64,000 nucleotides of DNA from JAGWBD01 sp965220615 (GCA_965220615.1 CBDCQL010000002.1:1488001-1552000), one strand, 5' to 3'; counted from the first letter of the stretch, positions 8,301 through 17,284 are shown. Program-made: numbers and translations. Notes: generated by a model not told the origin, from the sequence alone.

Positions 8301-10018
8301 CCCAACTGGCGGGCATGCGCGGCCTGATGGCAGATCCATTTGGCCGCATCATCGAAATGCCTATCAAGAGCCACTTCCGTGAGGGTTTGACGGCGCTGGA
8401 GTTTTTCATCTCCACGCACGGCGCCCGCAAGGGTCTGGCGGATACGGCGCTGCGTACCGCCGATGCGGGTTACCTGACGCGCCGCCTGGTGGACGTGGCG
8501 CAGGACGTGATAGTCAACCGCAGCGACTGTGGAACCGACGCCGGTCTGCTTGTCAGCCGCCTGCAGGATATTGCCGGCCAGACCATGCACGAACGCACGG
8601 TCGGCCGGGTCGCTTCCGAAGCAGTCTATCATCCGGAGACGGGCGAGTTAATCGTCGATCGCAATGAATTGATCGACGAGGACATCGCCAACCGCATCCA
8701 GCAAAGCGACGTTGAGGAAGTCTACGTCCGCAGCCCGATGACCTGTTCACTGATCCATGGTATCTGCGCCCTTTGCTACGGGCGGGACCTGGGGCGGGGC
8801 GAAATGGTCGGGATCGGTGCGGCTGTTGGCATCGTGGCCGCCCAGTCGATCGGCGAGCCCGGCACGCAACTGACCCTGCGCACCTTCCATACCGGGGGTA
8901 TCGCACAGGCCAGCGGCGACATCACCAGCGGTCTGCCGCGGGTTGAGGAACTCTTCGAGGCGCGCAAGAAGCCGCGCGGCGAAGCCGTTATCGTGGACTT
9001 CGGCGGCATTGTTCGACTGGGGCGTCGTGGCGGCGTGCGCATGGCGACCGTCATTGACGAACAGGTGGACACAGAAGAACAGCAGTTGCCCGAAGGCTGG
9101 GAGTTGATGGTCGACGATGAGCAGGACGTCAACCCTGGCGACGTGCTGGCGCGATCGCCAGAAGACTCTGAACAGACTCTGACGGCCGGCCTGCAGGGAA
9201 CGGTCAACATTGAGGGAGACCTCATCACCGTAGTCTGGCGGAGTCGCCAGGAAGAGGAATATGAGATTCCTTCCAATGCCCGCCTCACGCCCGACGTTTA
9301 TGACGGCGCCGAGGTGTATCCCGGCCAGCAGTTGACCGAAGGCGCCAGCAATCCGCATCGTATCCTGCGCATTCTGGGCGAGGAAGCGACCCGTCTGTAT
9401 CTCCTCTCGGAAGTGCAGAAGGTCTATCGCAACCAGGGCGTCAACATCGCCGACAAGCACTTTGAGATCATCGTCCGCAAGATGCTGTCAAAGGTGCAGA
9501 TCACCCGCAGCGGAGACAGCGAATTGTTGCCGGATGAACTGGTCGATCGCCTGCAGTTGCTGGATATCAATGAAAAGCTGCTGGTGGATGGAAAGGAGCC
9601 GGCAACCGGTACGCCGGTGTTGCTGGGTATCTCCCGGGCTGCGCTCAGTACCGACAGTTTCCTCTCCGCTTCCAGCTTCCAGCACACGATCAAGGTGCTG
9701 GCGGGCGCAGCCATCGAGGGCAAGCAGGACAAGCTCTACGGCCTGAAGGAAAACGTCATCATTGGCAAACTGATCCCGGCCGGCACCGGCTTCCATACCT
9801 ATCAGGACCGCGAACTGGTGGCGCCTGAAGTGTCACTGGACGCCCAGGGCGCCCTGCTGCTGGAGGAACTGGAAGGCAATGAAGGGGGCGACGAGCTCTT
9901 CGACAACGGGGCTGCCAATGATGCCGGGGGCCTGGCCGAGGTCGTGGAGGAAGTCGAGGCCGGCGCTGACGACCAGGATGATGTCGCGCTGGATGACGGT
10001 GCCGACCTGATCATCTGA
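5339..10018 (+). CDS. rpoC: DNA-directed RNA polymerase subunit beta'
   Basis: Largest catalytic subunit of RNA polymerase. The N-terminal zinc site is C59/C61/C74/C77, the catalytic loop NADFDGDQ is at 625-632, and the second zinc cluster lies around residues 1060-1145 (last cysteines in MTCSLIHGICALCYG). At 1559 aa it exceeds the E. coli protein by about 150 residues, mostly a Glu/Gln/Arg-rich coiled-coil insertion at roughly 150-330. An acidic tail closes the protein. Translation starts at a TTG with an AGAGGAGGT Shine-Dalgarno just upstream. rpoB is not adjacent; instead prfB precedes and two promoters lie in between. An intrinsic terminator follows. Confidence 0.97.
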   Translation: MEAKDFSALRISLASPDQIEKWSYGEVTKPETINYRRLRPEKDGLFCEAIFGPTRDWQCYCGKYKNLRYRGIVCDKCGVEVTRSSVRRERMGHIKLAAPVAHVWYTRRVPSYLGLLLDVSRRNLDRVLYFAQYVITNVDDDARKKALMRVERELSQREMLMGGDLHERMENLTSERDEFLASVDGRKAEIQSRHDEELARLSDELMQEAQQLHRRIEGLQGDIAATPVVLEATGEVIVAEGTEVSAEHLGNIQQSINDQLGDIQERIEQERQQELAALDEQQQKLVKDTERELTDLRDQLNEKMATVRHSADNARNELQDLAVLQFLSETRFRQLKNRYGRVFQANMGAEAFYEILRNMDLERLSLELWKEVRESRSMQRKKKATKRLGVVESLRKSQNRPEWMILTMLPVIPPDLRPMVQLDGGRFATSDLNDLYRRVINRNNRLKRLLELGAPDVIVRNEKRMLQEAVDSLVDNSQRGKELSRRGHRELKSLSDMLKGKKGRFRRNLLGKRVDYSGRSVIVIGPRLKLHQCGLPKTMALELYRPFVISRLVNQNYASNVRGARRIIERERPEVWEALEEVIQERPVLLNRAPTLHRLGIQAFEPLLVEGKAIQIHPLVCSAFNADFDGDQMAVHVPLGEKAVQEARELMISSRNLLKPADGSPIVGPSKDMVLGCYYLTMDPTVEILALRKRAEEFRSIDSVLNTDARVGIALRSNGYYFALQHGLNNIELYPAVTEEDDTGRVRVVESAIDRTVRAVLEGDVDCTLANAYEARIYLRQHGLEDQLEITNLHERRLVVDMDEVQYLYQLGMVGLHTPVLLGNIYEERPPQEEPEATTVGRALFNRILPDEMRYVQETLGKRGLNDLVALCYQRVGSELTTDVVDQIKNFGFHYATISGTTVAVSDLTIPDKRTDILDSAEETVVRADRDFRRGLLTEEERYQITIDQWTDAKNQLQDEIRDTLNPYGPIAIMALSGSTKGGFGPITQLAGMRGLMADPFGRIIEMPIKSHFREGLTALEFFISTHGARKGLADTALRTADAGYLTRRLVDVAQDVIVNRSDCGTDAGLLVSRLQDIAGQTMHERTVGRVASEAVYHPETGELIVDRNELIDEDIANRIQQSDVEEVYVRSPMTCSLIHGICALCYGRDLGRGEMVGIGAAVGIVAAQSIGEPGTQLTLRTFHTGGIAQASGDITSGLPRVEELFEARKKPRGEAVIVDFGGIVRLGRRGGVRMATVIDEQVDTEEQQLPEGWELMVDDEQDVNPGDVLARSPEDSEQTLTAGLQGTVNIEGDLITVVWRSRQEEEYEIPSNARLTPDVYDGAEVYPGQQLTEGASNPHRILRILGEEATRLYLLSEVQKVYRNQGVNIADKHFEIIVRKMLSKVQITRSGDSELLPDELVDRLQLLDINEKLLVDGKEPATGTPVLLGISRAALSTDSFLSASSFQHTIKVLAGAAIEGKQDKLYGLKENVIIGKLIPAGTGFHTYQDRELVAPEVSLDAQGALLLEELEGNEGGDELFDNGAANDAGGLAEVVEEVEAGADDQDDVALDDGADLII

Positions 10019-10037
10019 GTGTTACCGTCAGGAATCC

Positions 10038-10068
10038 AGAGGCGGCCGGAATGGCCGCCTCTTTTCTT
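10038..10068 (+). terminator. Intrinsic terminator of rpoC
   Basis: A perfect 10-bp stem AGAGGCGGCC/GGCCGCCTCT with loop GGAAT, followed by TTTTCTT, 20 nt after the rpoC stop. Confidence 0.9.
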
Positions 10069-10079
10069 GCCAGTCGCCT

Positions 10080-11420
10080 CTAGTCGTACTTGTCCAGATC
10101 TCTTTCGGGCCGCACGGAGTCGAACAACATCCAGAAGAGCGGGCGTTCCTGTGGTTGCAAGGGGACCAGCAGACTGTAGGCCGCGCGCTCGTCACGAGTG
10201 CTGACAAGATGGGGCAGCCAGGCGAAATTCATGTTCCACAGGAACATGGGCCCGACATAATCCAGTTGCTGCCCGATCTGGAAGGCGCGCAAGGTGTAAT
10301 CTGCCTGGACCCATTTGTCGTTGTAGGCCATAAAGGGCTGAGGCGCCTCGCCTGGCAGACCGTCCCAGGTGGGCCAGCCGAACTCCGTCACCCAGATGCG
10401 GGCGTCAGTGTCGCCATAGGCCTGCATGATGGCGCGGTAGTTGCGCAGCGTATCAAGAAAGAAAAATTGTGGGGCATCATCCCAGCCACGGTCCGCAACT
10501 GCATTGCAGCAACTGTGAGCAGGGTCATTGCCCCAACCGAAGGGATGCACGCCGATCTGCACACCCTCCATTCGGGCCAGTCCAGCATTGTACATCTGCC
10601 GCAGATACTGGCGGTCATCGACAGACCAGGGGCTGTTTCCGGTCGGCGCCAGACCGGCCGTCACGACAACGATGGGAGTATGCCGTGGTTCGTCCACGTG
10701 AGATTGCATGCGCTGCGAATAGGCGTTGATGGCGTCCCGGGCCGGCCTGAAATAGCGCAGGTATTCGCCGCCCGAGAGGGGTCGGCCGTTCCATTCACGC
10801 TGTAAATTGGGCTCGTTCCACACTTCGACGGCATCAATCACGTTGCCGAATTCGTTCAGCAACAGGTTGAGAAAGTTCACCAGGACCTGTGGGGCGTCCG
10901 GCGGCCCGGCTTCCTCACGACTCGTTCTGGCCCAGTCAGGAGCGCGGGCGACACTGGCCAGCACCATGTGCCCACGACGCTTGAGGTCTTCCAGATACAA
11001 TTCCTGTCGTCTGAAATCCACTCCCGTATCACCTGGCCCGTTCGGCTGCAACAACTTCCAGTCGATCTGAACCTTGACCCAGCCGAGGCCAAGCGTGTCG
11101 GTCAGCCGCGTTACTGCATCGAAGTCCTGTTGATTCAGCAAGGTGTGCAGTTGCACGCCCATTCTCGATGGATCCAGATATGGCAGGGGCGTGGCCGTCG
11201 GCGGAGCGGGCGTGGGCGTATACACCGGTGTCGCGGTGTCTGTTGGCCCCGGCAAGGGCGTCTCCGAGGCCTCCGGTACCCTGGGATTCACCTGCCGTTC
11301 AATTGCCTGACGTTCAATCACCTGCGTAGGCGTGACATATACGGGGATCGGCGTTTGGGGAACGCAGGACACAATGGCAAGCAACGTCAAAAGCGGCAAC
11401 CAGGATTTCATGGTTGGCAT
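10080..11420 (-). CDS. Secreted lipoprotein with GH-A clan glycoside hydrolase-like TIM barrel
   Basis: Predicted surface lipoprotein of about 446 aa. The N-terminus MPTMKSWLPLLTLLAIVSC is a lipoprotein signal peptide with its Cys. A Pro/Thr-rich linker follows, then a barrel domain containing the clan GH-A acid/base motif VWNEPN and a later VTEFGWP segment whose Glu sits where the nucleophile is expected. This supports glycan hydrolysis outside the cell, but family and substrate are not assignable by eye, and Chloroflexota hold many such proteins of unknown substrate. Start choice is between ATGs at 11420 and 11411; there is no clear Shine-Dalgarno, and a TATGCT box (11422-11427) directly precedes the start, so a near-leaderless mRNA is possible. 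It is convergent with rpoC. Confidence 0.75.
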   Translation of the reverse strand: MPTMKSWLPLLTLLAIVSCVPQTPIPVYVTPTQVIERQAIERQVNPRVPEASETPLPGPTDTATPVYTPTPAPPTATPLPYLDPSRMGVQLHTLLNQQDFDAVTRLTDTLGLGWVKVQIDWKLLQPNGPGDTGVDFRRQELYLEDLKRRGHMVLASVARAPDWARTSREEAGPPDAPQVLVNFLNLLLNEFGNVIDAVEVWNEPNLQREWNGRPLSGGEYLRYFRPARDAINAYSQRMQSHVDEPRHTPIVVVTAGLAPTGNSPWSVDDRQYLRQMYNAGLARMEGVQIGVHPFGWGNDPAHSCCNAVADRGWDDAPQFFFLDTLRNYRAIMQAYGDTDARIWVTEFGWPTWDGLPGEAPQPFMAYNDKWVQADYTLRAFQIGQQLDYVGPMFLWNMNFAWLPHLVSTRDERAAYSLLVPLQPQERPLFWMLFDSVRPERDLDKYD

Positions 11421-11468
11421 TTTAGCATAATCGAACCCGGATTCCTGGTAAGGCTTTGCGCCGCTATG

Positions 11469-11474
11469 TATAAT
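11469..11474 (+). promoter_or_regulatory. -10 element (TATAAT) of gyrA
   Basis: Perfect TATAAT 53 nt upstream of the gyrA ATG. The -35 region (TGGTAA with 17-nt spacing) is weak. The LexA-like palindrome starts 10 nt downstream, over the expected transcription start. Confidence 0.55.
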
Positions 11475-11484
11475 CATAAAACTG

Positions 11485-11504
11485 ATACGAACATATGTTC
11501 GTAT
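11485..11504 (+). promoter_or_regulatory. LexA (SOS) box, perfect 20-bp palindrome, in front of gyrA
   Basis: ATACGAACATATGTTCGTAT is a perfect inverted repeat. Its core CGAACATATGTTCG (11488-11501) is an exact match to the Bacillus-type LexA/DinR operator consensus CGAACNNNNGTTCG. It lies just downstream of the TATAAT box and 23 nt before the gyrA ATG, the ideal place for repression. The sequence match is seen directly; LexA binding is inferred. Confidence 0.75.
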
Positions 11505-11527
11505 TCCCTTTGCCACAAGGATGATCC

Positions 11528-13996
11528 ATGAACGCCACCCACGTCCAGCCCGTCCCCATCGACAAGGAAATGCGCAGCGCCTACCTCGATTACGCCATGA
11601 GCGTCATCGTCGCGCGCGCCTTGCCCGATGCCCGGGACGGGCTCAAGCCCGTGCACCGGCGCATTCTGTATGCCATGCACGACATGGGCCTGCGCGCGGA
11701 CACTCCCTGGAAGAAGAGCGCCCGCATTGTGGGCGAAGTACTCGGCAAGTACCACCCGCATGGCGATGCTGCCGTTTATGAATCCATGGTGCGTCTGGCC
11801 CAGGACTTCAACACCCGCTATGAACTGGTGGACGGGCAGGGAAACTTCGGCAGCGTTGATGGAGACGGCGCCGCCGCCATGCGCTACACCGAGGCGCGCA
11901 TGACCGCCATCGGCCAGTCCCTGCTGGTCGATCTGGAACGCGACACGGTGGATTTCCGCGAGAACTTTGACGGCAGTCTGTCAGAGCCTGTCGTCCTGCC
12001 CTCGGCCTTTCCCAACCTGCTGGTCAATGGCGCATCCGGCATCGCAGTGGGCATGTCCACCAGTATCCCGCCGCACAACCTGGGCGAAGTCTGTGATGCC
12101 CTGATTTTCATGCTGGAACATGGTGGCAACTCCGATGACATTACGCTGAGAGACCTGATGCGTTTCATCAAGGGGCCGGACTTCCCCACCGGTGGACTGG
12201 TCTTCCGGCACAGTGACAACGATCGTGACGATGAAGATGTCCTTGAGGCGGCCTACTCCTCCGGCCGCGGGAAGATCATCGTGCGGGCGCGGGCGCACGT
12301 TGAGCAGATGGGTCATGGCAAGTCACGAATCATCGTCAGTGAACTGCCTTACCAGACCAACAAGTCCACCTTGACCGAACGCATCGCTGCCCTTGTGCGA
12401 AATGGCAGGCTGGAAGGCCTGGCCGATCTGCGCGACGAATCGGACCGACAGGGCCTGCGCCTCGTCATCGAGTTGCAACGCAACGCTGACGCCCGTGCCG
12501 TACTGGCCGAACTCTATCGCCTGACCCCGCTGCAGGAGACCTTTAGCATCATCATGCTGGCCCTGGTCGATGACGAGCCGCGCGTGCTCTCACTGAAACA
12601 GGCGCTCACGGTTTACCTGCAGCATCGTCAGGAGATCGTGCGTCGCCGCAGCGAGCATGAACTCTCCCGGGCCCGCCATCGCGCCCACGTGCTGGAAGGT
12701 CTGTTGCGGGCCCTCGACATGCTGGACGAGACACTCAGAATCATCCGCAGATCGCGAACCGCAGACTCTGCGCGCAACAACCTGTGCCGACAATTGAAGA
12801 TCAGCGAAATCCAGGCAAGAGCCATCCTGGACATGCAATTGCGCCAGCTGGCCGCTCTGGAGAGGCGCAGGTTGCGCGAGGAACACCGGGAATTGCTGAA
12901 GCGAATTGAGTGGCTGCAGAGCCTGCTGGGCAGCGTAGAAAAGATGCGGGCCTTGATCGCCGACGAATTGCGGGAGGTGCGGGACACCTTCCAGGATCCG
13001 CGCCGCACGCTGATCGCGACGGGCCAGGCCAATGGCGACGAAGATGAGGAATTGCCGGGCAGTGCGACCTGGCTCACCATGACGGTCGGTAAATCACTGG
13101 CACGCAGCCATGAAGACCGGCCGCCCAAAGTGAGCGCGTCCGACAGGGACCCGCCGCGCTTCATTGTTCAGGGCAACACGACTCAGGTGTTGTATGTCTT
13201 CAGCGCCAGCGGCCTCTGCACCTCCCTTCCAGTCCAGCAACTGCCGGCCTCGCAAGACCCTGCCACAGGCGCACCCTTGCGCAGCCTCTGCGCCATGCCC
13301 GAAGACGAAGACATCATCGCCCTCGTCGCCCTGACGCCGACGGAGGACGCCGGTTCCCTGCTGCTCGCGACGGCCGCCGGTCTGGTAAAACGCATCCGCG
13401 TCGCGGACTTGCCGGGAGTCTCGGCCAATGCCTTTTCCGTCATTAATCTCGCTCCGAAAGACTCCCTGCTACAGGTCTTGCCAACGGATGGGGCCCAGGA
13501 AGTCCTGCTCGCCAGCTCCGGGTCCCGCGCCATTCGCTTTGACGAGAATGACGTGCGACACACGGGTCTGGCGGCCGGCGCCGTGCGCGGCATGCGTCTG
13601 CTCGACGGGAAAGAACGGGTCATCGGCGCCATGCTGGTGCGCAACGGCCTTTACGTCTGGTCCATCACGGACGATGGCCTGGCGCAATGCGCCCTGGCGG
13701 ACGAATTCCCCTCCCAGGGTCGGGGCGGTCAGGGCGTCCGACTGACGCGCCTGCCCCAGGGCAGTCGAGGGCTGGTGGCCGCCACAACCGGCCGGCTCCA
13801 GGACAACCTGCTGGTGCTCACCAACCGCAACAAGGCGCGCTACATGCGTTTGGGGTTGGCCCCCCGCCTGCGACGTGGCCAGGCAGGCAGCGACTACATC
13901 CTGACCTTGCGTTCCCGTGAAAGAGTGGTCGCCGTCGTCCCCTACCAGCGAGAGATCATGCCTGCCCGGCCAACTGCTCCAGCGCCCGGTCCATAA
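11528..13996 (+). CDS. gyrA: DNA gyrase/topoisomerase IV subunit A
   Basis: Breakage-reunion subunit of a type IIA topoisomerase. Catalytic Tyr120 is in MRYTEARM. The quinolone-determining loop reads HPHGDAAVYES, with Ala81 at the usual Ser83 position and Glu85 at the usual Asp87. The C-terminal pinwheel domain carries QGRGGQG (about residues 730-736), a GyrA-box-like motif that favours GyrA over ParC. Length is 822 aa. An ATG with an AAGGATG Shine-Dalgarno starts it. No gyrB/parE is adjacent. The gene is headed by a LexA-type operator, suggesting damage-inducible expression. Its 3' end overlaps the convergent downstream gene by 41 bp. Confidence 0.92.
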   Translation: MNATHVQPVPIDKEMRSAYLDYAMSVIVARALPDARDGLKPVHRRILYAMHDMGLRADTPWKKSARIVGEVLGKYHPHGDAAVYESMVRLAQDFNTRYELVDGQGNFGSVDGDGAAAMRYTEARMTAIGQSLLVDLERDTVDFRENFDGSLSEPVVLPSAFPNLLVNGASGIAVGMSTSIPPHNLGEVCDALIFMLEHGGNSDDITLRDLMRFIKGPDFPTGGLVFRHSDNDRDDEDVLEAAYSSGRGKIIVRARAHVEQMGHGKSRIIVSELPYQTNKSTLTERIAALVRNGRLEGLADLRDESDRQGLRLVIELQRNADARAVLAELYRLTPLQETFSIIMLALVDDEPRVLSLKQALTVYLQHRQEIVRRRSEHELSRARHRAHVLEGLLRALDMLDETLRIIRRSRTADSARNNLCRQLKISEIQARAILDMQLRQLAALERRRLREEHRELLKRIEWLQSLLGSVEKMRALIADELREVRDTFQDPRRTLIATGQANGDEDEELPGSATWLTMTVGKSLARSHEDRPPKVSASDRDPPRFIVQGNTTQVLYVFSASGLCTSLPVQQLPASQDPATGAPLRSLCAMPEDEDIIALVALTPTEDAGSLLLATAAGLVKRIRVADLPGVSANAFSVINLAPKDSLLQVLPTDGAQEVLLASSGSRAIRFDENDVRHTGLAAGAVRGMRLLDGKERVIGAMLVRNGLYVWSITDDGLAQCALADEFPSQGRGGQGVRLTRLPQGSRGLVAATTGRLQDNLLVLTNRNKARYMRLGLAPRLRRGQAGSDYILTLRSRERVVAVVPYQREIMPARPTAPAPGP

Positions 13997-15044
13997 GGGG
14001 CGCCTGGATTTCCCAGTCAAACGGCGCCACCTGGGCGCGCAGCAAGTCGGTGTCGATCTCGAACTGACCGTTCAGGTGGCGCAGCAACAGGGGAGCCAGC
14101 CTGTTCCGTCGATAAAGGCACTGCGCGTGCAGTTCTGGCGGGACCAGATGGGGATAATTCAGACGCCGGGGCAGTACGGGCACACATCGGCAGTACATGG
14201 CCTCCACCACCGCCATGCCGAAAAAGTCTTGCCACGCTGCGCTGACGACGTAGTCCGCTGACCACAGCAGGCGCGAATAGCCGCCTTCATCGTTGACATG
14301 GCCAAACTGCACAATCCTGTCGCCAAGCGAGGCCCGGGCCGCCTCAAACTCCGCGGGTTCCCGCCGAACGTTGGCCCCTGCCAGCGCGACGCGAAAGGGA
14401 ACGCCATCCGCGGCCAGGGACTGCAGGGCATCCAGAAACAGGGAAGGATTCTTGTCCTCATCCCAGCGATGATTCCAGAGGATGAGCGGGGGTGTCCGGC
14501 TCTCCTGCGTGGAAGGACGAAAGCCGTCGTGGCGCCGCAGATCCATGCCCGGGGCCAGTACGTCAGCCTTCTCCCGTATGCCTTCGACGCTGCCTTCTTC
14601 GTTGAAGTCGCCAAAATGACGCAGCATCCGCGGCAGTTCTTCGAGAAAGACGTCCCTGTGCCAGGCGCTGTTGAAGAACACGCGGTCCGCGGCCAGCGCG
14701 CTGATGTAATTCACGAATCCGTACTGCCAGCCATGACGCTGGCGTGCGTTCTGCGGATAGGTCAACTGGTTTTCGTGCAGGTAAAGAGCCAGCGGCGCGG
14801 GAAAAGTCGTCAAGGCACGGAATGTCGCCACGTTCATCATGCCTGACGCGAGAACGACGTCCGCTTGCGTCCTCTGTTCGCGCATCATCCTGGCCAGGCT
14901 GATGGCGGCGCCCTGCATGCGCCACTTCCAGAATTGGGCCGGCAAGGTCAGCAACTCCACGCGATGCGCCGAATGACGACGGTAGCCTTCGGCCCAGACG
15001 CGGTGGCTGCCACCGAACCAGGGTTCCAGCAAAAGGACTTTCAC
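13956..15044 (-). CDS. tRNA-queuosine alpha-mannosyltransferase-like glycosyltransferase (DUF3524)
   Basis: GT4-like glycosyltransferase of 362 aa. The N-terminus LLLEPWFGGSHRVWAEG followed by LPAQFWKWRM is the signature of the DUF3524/QTMAN (GTDC1) family, whose vertebrate member adds mannose to queuosine in tRNA-Asp. The C-terminal half has the GT-B nucleotide-sugar site (DFFGMAVVEAMYC). Bacterial substrates are less well documented, so Q-tRNA mannosylation is an inference from family. It runs minus, is convergent with gyrA (41-bp overlap) and lies 21 nt downstream of the rel gene. No queuosine biosynthesis gene is in the window. Confidence 0.8.
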   Translation of the reverse strand: MKVLLLEPWFGGSHRVWAEGYRRHSAHRVELLTLPAQFWKWRMQGAAISLARMMREQRTQADVVLASGMMNVATFRALTTFPAPLALYLHENQLTYPQNARQRHGWQYGFVNYISALAADRVFFNSAWHRDVFLEELPRMLRHFGDFNEEGSVEGIREKADVLAPGMDLRRHDGFRPSTQESRTPPLILWNHRWDEDKNPSLFLDALQSLAADGVPFRVALAGANVRREPAEFEAARASLGDRIVQFGHVNDEGGYSRLLWSADYVVSAAWQDFFGMAVVEAMYCRCVPVLPRRLNYPHLVPPELHAQCLYRRNRLAPLLLRHLNGQFEIDTDLLRAQVAPFDWEIQAPLMDRALEQLAGQA

Positions 15045-15065
15045 TGCGCGTCGGCGGACGCCAAC

Positions 15066-17252
15066 TCAATGACCCTTGTGTCGCCGCGCCTCAATGACAT
15101 TCCGTATCGCTTCCAGCCGGGTCAGGATGCGCATCAATTGAGCGGCGCTGCGAATCTCGATCATCAGTTGCAGGGTGGCGATGTTGCGCGAGGTCACCAC
15201 GTTGACGGCGGACATGTTGACGCCGGCATCCGCCACGACGGCGCTGATGTCCCGCAGCAGACCTTCGCGATCCCAGGCCGTCACTTCAATGGGCACGGCA
15301 TAGCGTTGTTCGTTCGCCTGTTGCCCCCAGCTCACCTCGACGATGCGTTCCCTTTCGGATACGCTGCGCATGTTGCTGCAGTCCTCGCGATGCACCGTGA
15401 CGCCCCGCCCGCGCGTGATGAAACCGACAACGCCGTCGCCAGGCATCGGATTGCAGCAGGTCGCCAGGTTCACCAGCAGGCCGCCGGTGCCCATGATGTT
15501 GATGGCGCCGGTTGACTGCCCGGTGACGGGTCGCACCGGCGCTGCCAGCTCCTCGCTCTCCAGCATTCGCTCAATCAGCGATTCCTTCTCCTGCTGCCGT
15601 TCGGTTTCCAGGATGCGCCCGGCAATCTGGGCGCTGTTGATATCCCCGGCGCCGATTCTGGCGAGAAAATCATCGACCCGCGATTTCTCGAATTCAAAGA
15701 GATCCGCCACAAATTCAAAGGACATCGAATCCAGCAGGCCCAGGCGTCGCAACTCCCGTTCCAGCACGTCGCGTCCGGTCGCCAGGTGTCGGTCCCGGTC
15801 CTGGCGACGAAACCACTGCTTGATCTTGCTGCGCGCGCGTGAGGTCTGCACGTGGCCGAGATTGGGATTCAGCCAGTCCAGGCTTGGCCCGCCATGGCGG
15901 GAGGTCAGGATTTCCACCTGATCGCCGGTCTGCAACACGTAGTCCAGGCTGACGAGTCGGCCGTGGACGCGCGCGCCGCGGCAGCGGTGACCGATGTCGG
16001 TATGAATGTGGTAAGCGAAGTCGATGGGCGTGGCGCCGGCCGGCAAATCGCAAATGTCGCCGTTGGGCGTGAAGGCGTAGACGCGGTCCTTGAGCACGTC
16101 GCTCTTCATCGTGGAGACAAAGTGTTCCGGGTCTTCCTCCTCCGGACCGAATTCCATCAGGCGCCTGAGGAAACTGACGCGCCGTTCGTATTCACGGTCG
16201 TTGGAGCGCACTCCTTCCTTGTAGCGCCAGTGCGCGGCAATGCCGTACTCGGCATGTTCGTGCATGTCCCGCGTGCGGATCTGCACCTCAAGCGTCTTCC
16301 CCCCCGAATCGAGGACGGCTGTATGCAGGCTCTGGTAGAAGTTGTCCTTGGGGGAGGCGATGTAGTCGTCAAATTCAACCGGAATTGGCCGCCACAGGTT
16401 GTGCACGATGCCCAGCACCAGATAACACTCGGGCGTGGATTCGACAATGACGCGCAGGGCGCGAACGTCGTAAATCTGTTCGAAGGGGAGTTCCTTGCGC
16501 AGCATTTTGCTGTAAATGCTGTAAATGTGCTTGGGGCGTCCGCTGATTATCGCCTTTTCCAGATTGTATTTCGCCAGCTCTTCACGCAGGCGCTGCGACA
16601 CCTGTTCAAGATAGAGCTCCCGGTCGACCCGGCGTTCGTTCATGCTGGTGGCGATGCGTCGGTATTTCTCGGGATGCAGGTAACGGAAGCTCAGGTCTTC
16701 CAGTTCCCACTTGAATTGCCAGATGCCCAGCAGGCTGGCCAGGGGTGCGAAGATATCCAGCGTGTCGCGCGCGATGTGCAACTGTCTCTCCGGCGGCATG
16801 TAGCCCAGGGTGCGCATGTTGTGCAGGCGGTCCGCCAGCTTGACCAGCACCACGCGCACGTCGTCGCCCATCGCCAGCATCATCTTGCGCAAAAAATGCT
16901 GGTCGCGATCGCTGCGCCGTTGCATCGCATCCGTCAGCGGCAAATTGGACAGGCGCGAAACGCCGTCCACCAGGGAGACAACCTTGCGCCCGAACTCTCG
17001 CTCCAGTTCTTCCCGCGTGATGCCGGTGTCCTCAAGCGTGTCATGCAGCAGGCCCGCCGCAATGGCCTCGGCGTCCAGGCGGATTTCCGCCAGAATGCGC
17101 GCTACGGCGACGCAATGGGTGAAATAGGGCTCACCGGACTTGCGTCTTTGATCCGCATGAAGTTGTTCTGCGCGTTGCCAGGCTCGTTCTACGAGCGATT
17201 GGTCATGTGGCGACAGGTCCGGCAGCCCCTCAAGCAGGCCTTCCAGATTCAT
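15066..17252 (-). CDS. rel: Bifunctional (p)ppGpp synthetase/hydrolase (RelA/SpoT family)
   Basis: Makes and degrades the stringent-response alarmone. The order is: HD hydrolase domain with His46, His70-Asp71 intact; nucleotidyltransferase domain at about 220-350 with PKDNFYQSLHT and EVQIRTRDMHEHAEYG; TGS domain near 370-430 (VYAFTPNGDICDLP); and a C-terminal ACT domain near 650-725. Both catalytic halves look functional, so this is a Rel-type bifunctional enzyme. Length is about 728 aa. I prefer the ATG at 17252; a GTG at 17264 with GGGGG upstream is the alternative. It is divergent from moeA. Confidence 0.95.
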   Translation of the reverse strand: MNLEGLLEGLPDLSPHDQSLVERAWQRAEQLHADQRRKSGEPYFTHCVAVARILAEIRLDAEAIAAGLLHDTLEDTGITREELEREFGRKVVSLVDGVSRLSNLPLTDAMQRRSDRDQHFLRKMMLAMGDDVRVVLVKLADRLHNMRTLGYMPPERQLHIARDTLDIFAPLASLLGIWQFKWELEDLSFRYLHPEKYRRIATSMNERRVDRELYLEQVSQRLREELAKYNLEKAIISGRPKHIYSIYSKMLRKELPFEQIYDVRALRVIVESTPECYLVLGIVHNLWRPIPVEFDDYIASPKDNFYQSLHTAVLDSGGKTLEVQIRTRDMHEHAEYGIAAHWRYKEGVRSNDREYERRVSFLRRLMEFGPEEEDPEHFVSTMKSDVLKDRVYAFTPNGDICDLPAGATPIDFAYHIHTDIGHRCRGARVHGRLVSLDYVLQTGDQVEILTSRHGGPSLDWLNPNLGHVQTSRARSKIKQWFRRQDRDRHLATGRDVLERELRRLGLLDSMSFEFVADLFEFEKSRVDDFLARIGAGDINSAQIAGRILETERQQEKESLIERMLESEELAAPVRPVTGQSTGAINIMGTGGLLVNLATCCNPMPGDGVVGFITRGRGVTVHREDCSNMRSVSERERIVEVSWGQQANEQRYAVPIEVTAWDREGLLRDISAVVADAGVNMSAVNVVTSRNIATLQLMIEIRSAAQLMRILTRLEAIRNVIEARRHKGH

Positions 17253-17284
17253 GCGCCCCCACACTGTTATGCCCCCGAAGCATT

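Noticed and set aside
11528..13996. parC instead of gyrA
   Set aside because: A GyrA-box-like QGRGGQG motif in the C-terminal domain and a full-length pinwheel favour GyrA, although a second subunit A elsewhere could change this.
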